This document shows, one piece after another, positions 4,602 to 5,578 of a DNA stretch of 5,578 bases. The number at the start of each line of letters is the position of its first letter. Position 1 is the first letter of the stretch. The translations under genes were made by a program, and so were the position numbers. The notes beneath the pieces are model-generated. The model was given only the letters and a program-made list of their open reading frames with translations, made no database searches and was not told the origin of the DNA. The stretch comes from Pseudomonadota bacterium (GTDB lineage: Bacteria; Pseudomonadota; Gammaproteobacteria; Acidiferrobacterales; Sulfurifustaceae): contig CP070641.1 in the NCBI GenBank assembly GCA_020354085.1, positions 599,919-605,496 on the forward strand. The letters are read 5' to 3'.

Positions 4602-5578
4602 CTAAACGACATCGAGCGAACTGCGCACCGTGGGCAGCGACACCTGGGCGCCGTAGCGTTTTTTGAGAAGTGCACCGAGCGACCGCATGGCGCCAACTTC
4701 GCCGTGCACGAGGGCGACCGGCGGACGATTGCGGAAGCCTTCGTACCAGCCGAGCAACTGCGCCTGGCCGGCATGCGCCGACAGGCCGCCGATCGTGTGC
4801 ACGCGTGCCGCCACCCGCATAGTCTCACCCCATAGCCGAATATGTCTCGCCCCATCGACCAGGCGCCGCCCCAGGGTACCGGCCGCCTGAAAGCCGACAA
4901 AGACAATCTGCGTCTGTTCGCGCCAAATGTTGTGTTTCAGATGATGGCGAATGCGTCCGCCGGTGCACATACCACTGCCGGCAATGATGATTGCCCCCGC
5001 ATTGATTCGATTGATTGCCATCGACTGTGCCGGTGTGCGTGTGATGTGCAGATTGGGCAGCGCAAAGGGATTGCCGCCACGACGCAGACGTGCGGCATCC
5101 TGATCGTGCTCTGCCCAATGGCGCGAGTACACTTCGGTCGCCTCAATGGCCATGGGACTGTCCAGAAAGACGCGCCAACGATCGAGACGCCATTCGCGGT
5201 AGTGTTGTTTCATGATGTACAGAATCTCCTGACTGCGCCCGACCGCGAAAGCCGGGATCAGGATGTTGCCGCGAATCCGCTCGGTGTTATTGAAGACCTG
5301 CGCCAGCTCGGCCCAAGTCGCATCCCAGGAGCGGTGGTTGCGGTCGCCGTAGGTGCTCTCCAACACAACGAGATCGGCGCCTGTCACTCGCTGAGGGTCT
5401 CGCAAGATAGGTGCGCCGGCATGACCGAGGTCACCACTGAACACGACCGTCTTGCGTTGGCTGTTGGTCGCAACGCGCAGTTGCACAATCGCCGAGCCGA
5501 GGATATGCCCGGCGTCGCACAAGCGCAGGCTGACACCCGGCAGTATCTCGGTGTCGGCGCCATAGGGCACCGTACGGA
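4602..5578 (-). CDS. Metallo-beta-lactamase/beta-CASP RNA-processing nuclease, C-terminal part (truncated by window)
   Basis: The frame runs in from the window end and stops at TAG 4602-4604. A GTG at 5570 is in frame, but codons before it (R-T) remain open and the family's first zinc motif HxHxDH is absent, so the start lies outside; roughly 130 residues are missing. Counting from that GTG, D-A-G-H-I-L-G-S-A (19-27) and F-S-G-D-L-G (44-49) carry later metal ligands. E-S-T-Y-G-D-R (71-77) is beta-CASP motif A. G-S-G-M-C-T-G-G-R with the following His residues (198-213) holds motif B. L-S-A-H-A-G-Q (263-269) is motif C, and V-H-G-E (288-291) belongs to the C-terminal RMMBL region. This architecture is that of the CPSF73/Ysh1-like exo/endoribonucleases found in many bacteria; cytoplasmic RNA processing or decay is expected. 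The final V-V-stop follows the RMMBL segment directly, so the C-terminus is intact. It lies upstream of fccA on the same strand, 183 bases away. Confidence 0.93.
   Translation of the reverse strand, partial: RTVPYGADTEILPGVSLRLCDAGHILGSAIVQLRVATNSQRKTVVFSGDLGHAGAPILRDPQRVTGADLVVLESTYGDRNHRSWDATWAELAQVFNNTERIRGNILIPAFAVGRSQEILYIMKQHYREWRLDRWRVFLDSPMAIEATEVYSRHWAEHDQDAARLRRGGNPFALPNLHITRTPAQSMAINRINAGAIIIAGSGMCTGGRIRHHLKHNIWREQTQIVFVGFQAAGTLGRRLVDGARHIRLWGETMRVAARVHTIGGLSAHAGQAQLLGWYEGFRNRPPVALVHGEVGAMRSLGALLKKRYGAQVSLPTVRSSLDVV

Overview
This 5.6 kb, GC-rich window reads as a chromosomal segment from a sulfur-oxidising proteobacterium, probably gamma or beta class. The main evidence is a flavocytochrome c sulfide dehydrogenase pair (fccA-fccB). 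A YfaZ-type outer membrane protein, two GGDEF proteins with proteobacterial-style sequences and an FNR-type operator fit that view. The genus cannot be told from the sequence alone.

Layout: positions 1-2734 hold three plus-strand genes. The first is the 3' part of a GGDEF protein with an intact GGEEF signature. The second is a complete 473-residue GGDEF paralogue whose signature has degenerated to DEDSF while its inhibitory c-di-GMP site (RxxD) is kept. The third is a 191-residue YfaZ-like outer membrane beta-barrel protein starting at a GTG. From 2735 on everything is on the minus strand. A strong hairpin terminator with its T-run on the minus strand (2741-2775) closes the fcc operon, which is transcribed from about 4.5 kb leftwards: fccA (monoheme cytochrome c) then fccB (FAD subunit), separated by 10 bases. 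Upstream of fccA lies a perfect 14-base TTGA-N6-TCAA palindrome, with a third TTGACCT half-site nearby. Beyond it, and cut by the window end, is the C-terminal two thirds of a metallo-beta-lactamase/beta-CASP RNA-processing nuclease.

How the genes relate: FccA and FccB form one periplasmic enzyme that oxidises sulfide and passes electrons to the cytochrome c pool. The operator suggests control by an FNR/CRP-family regulator responding to oxygen or redox state. The two GGDEF genes look like an ancient tandem duplication in which one copy stayed catalytic and the other probably became a c-di-GMP-binding or regulatory protein. No functional link between the GGDEF pair, the YfaZ-like protein and the fcc operon is visible beyond proximity. 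I see no mobile elements, CRISPR arrays, tRNA or rRNA genes. The most interesting points are the active/degenerate GGDEF pair and the operator arrangement in front of fccAB; I do not see clear evidence of a wholly new system.
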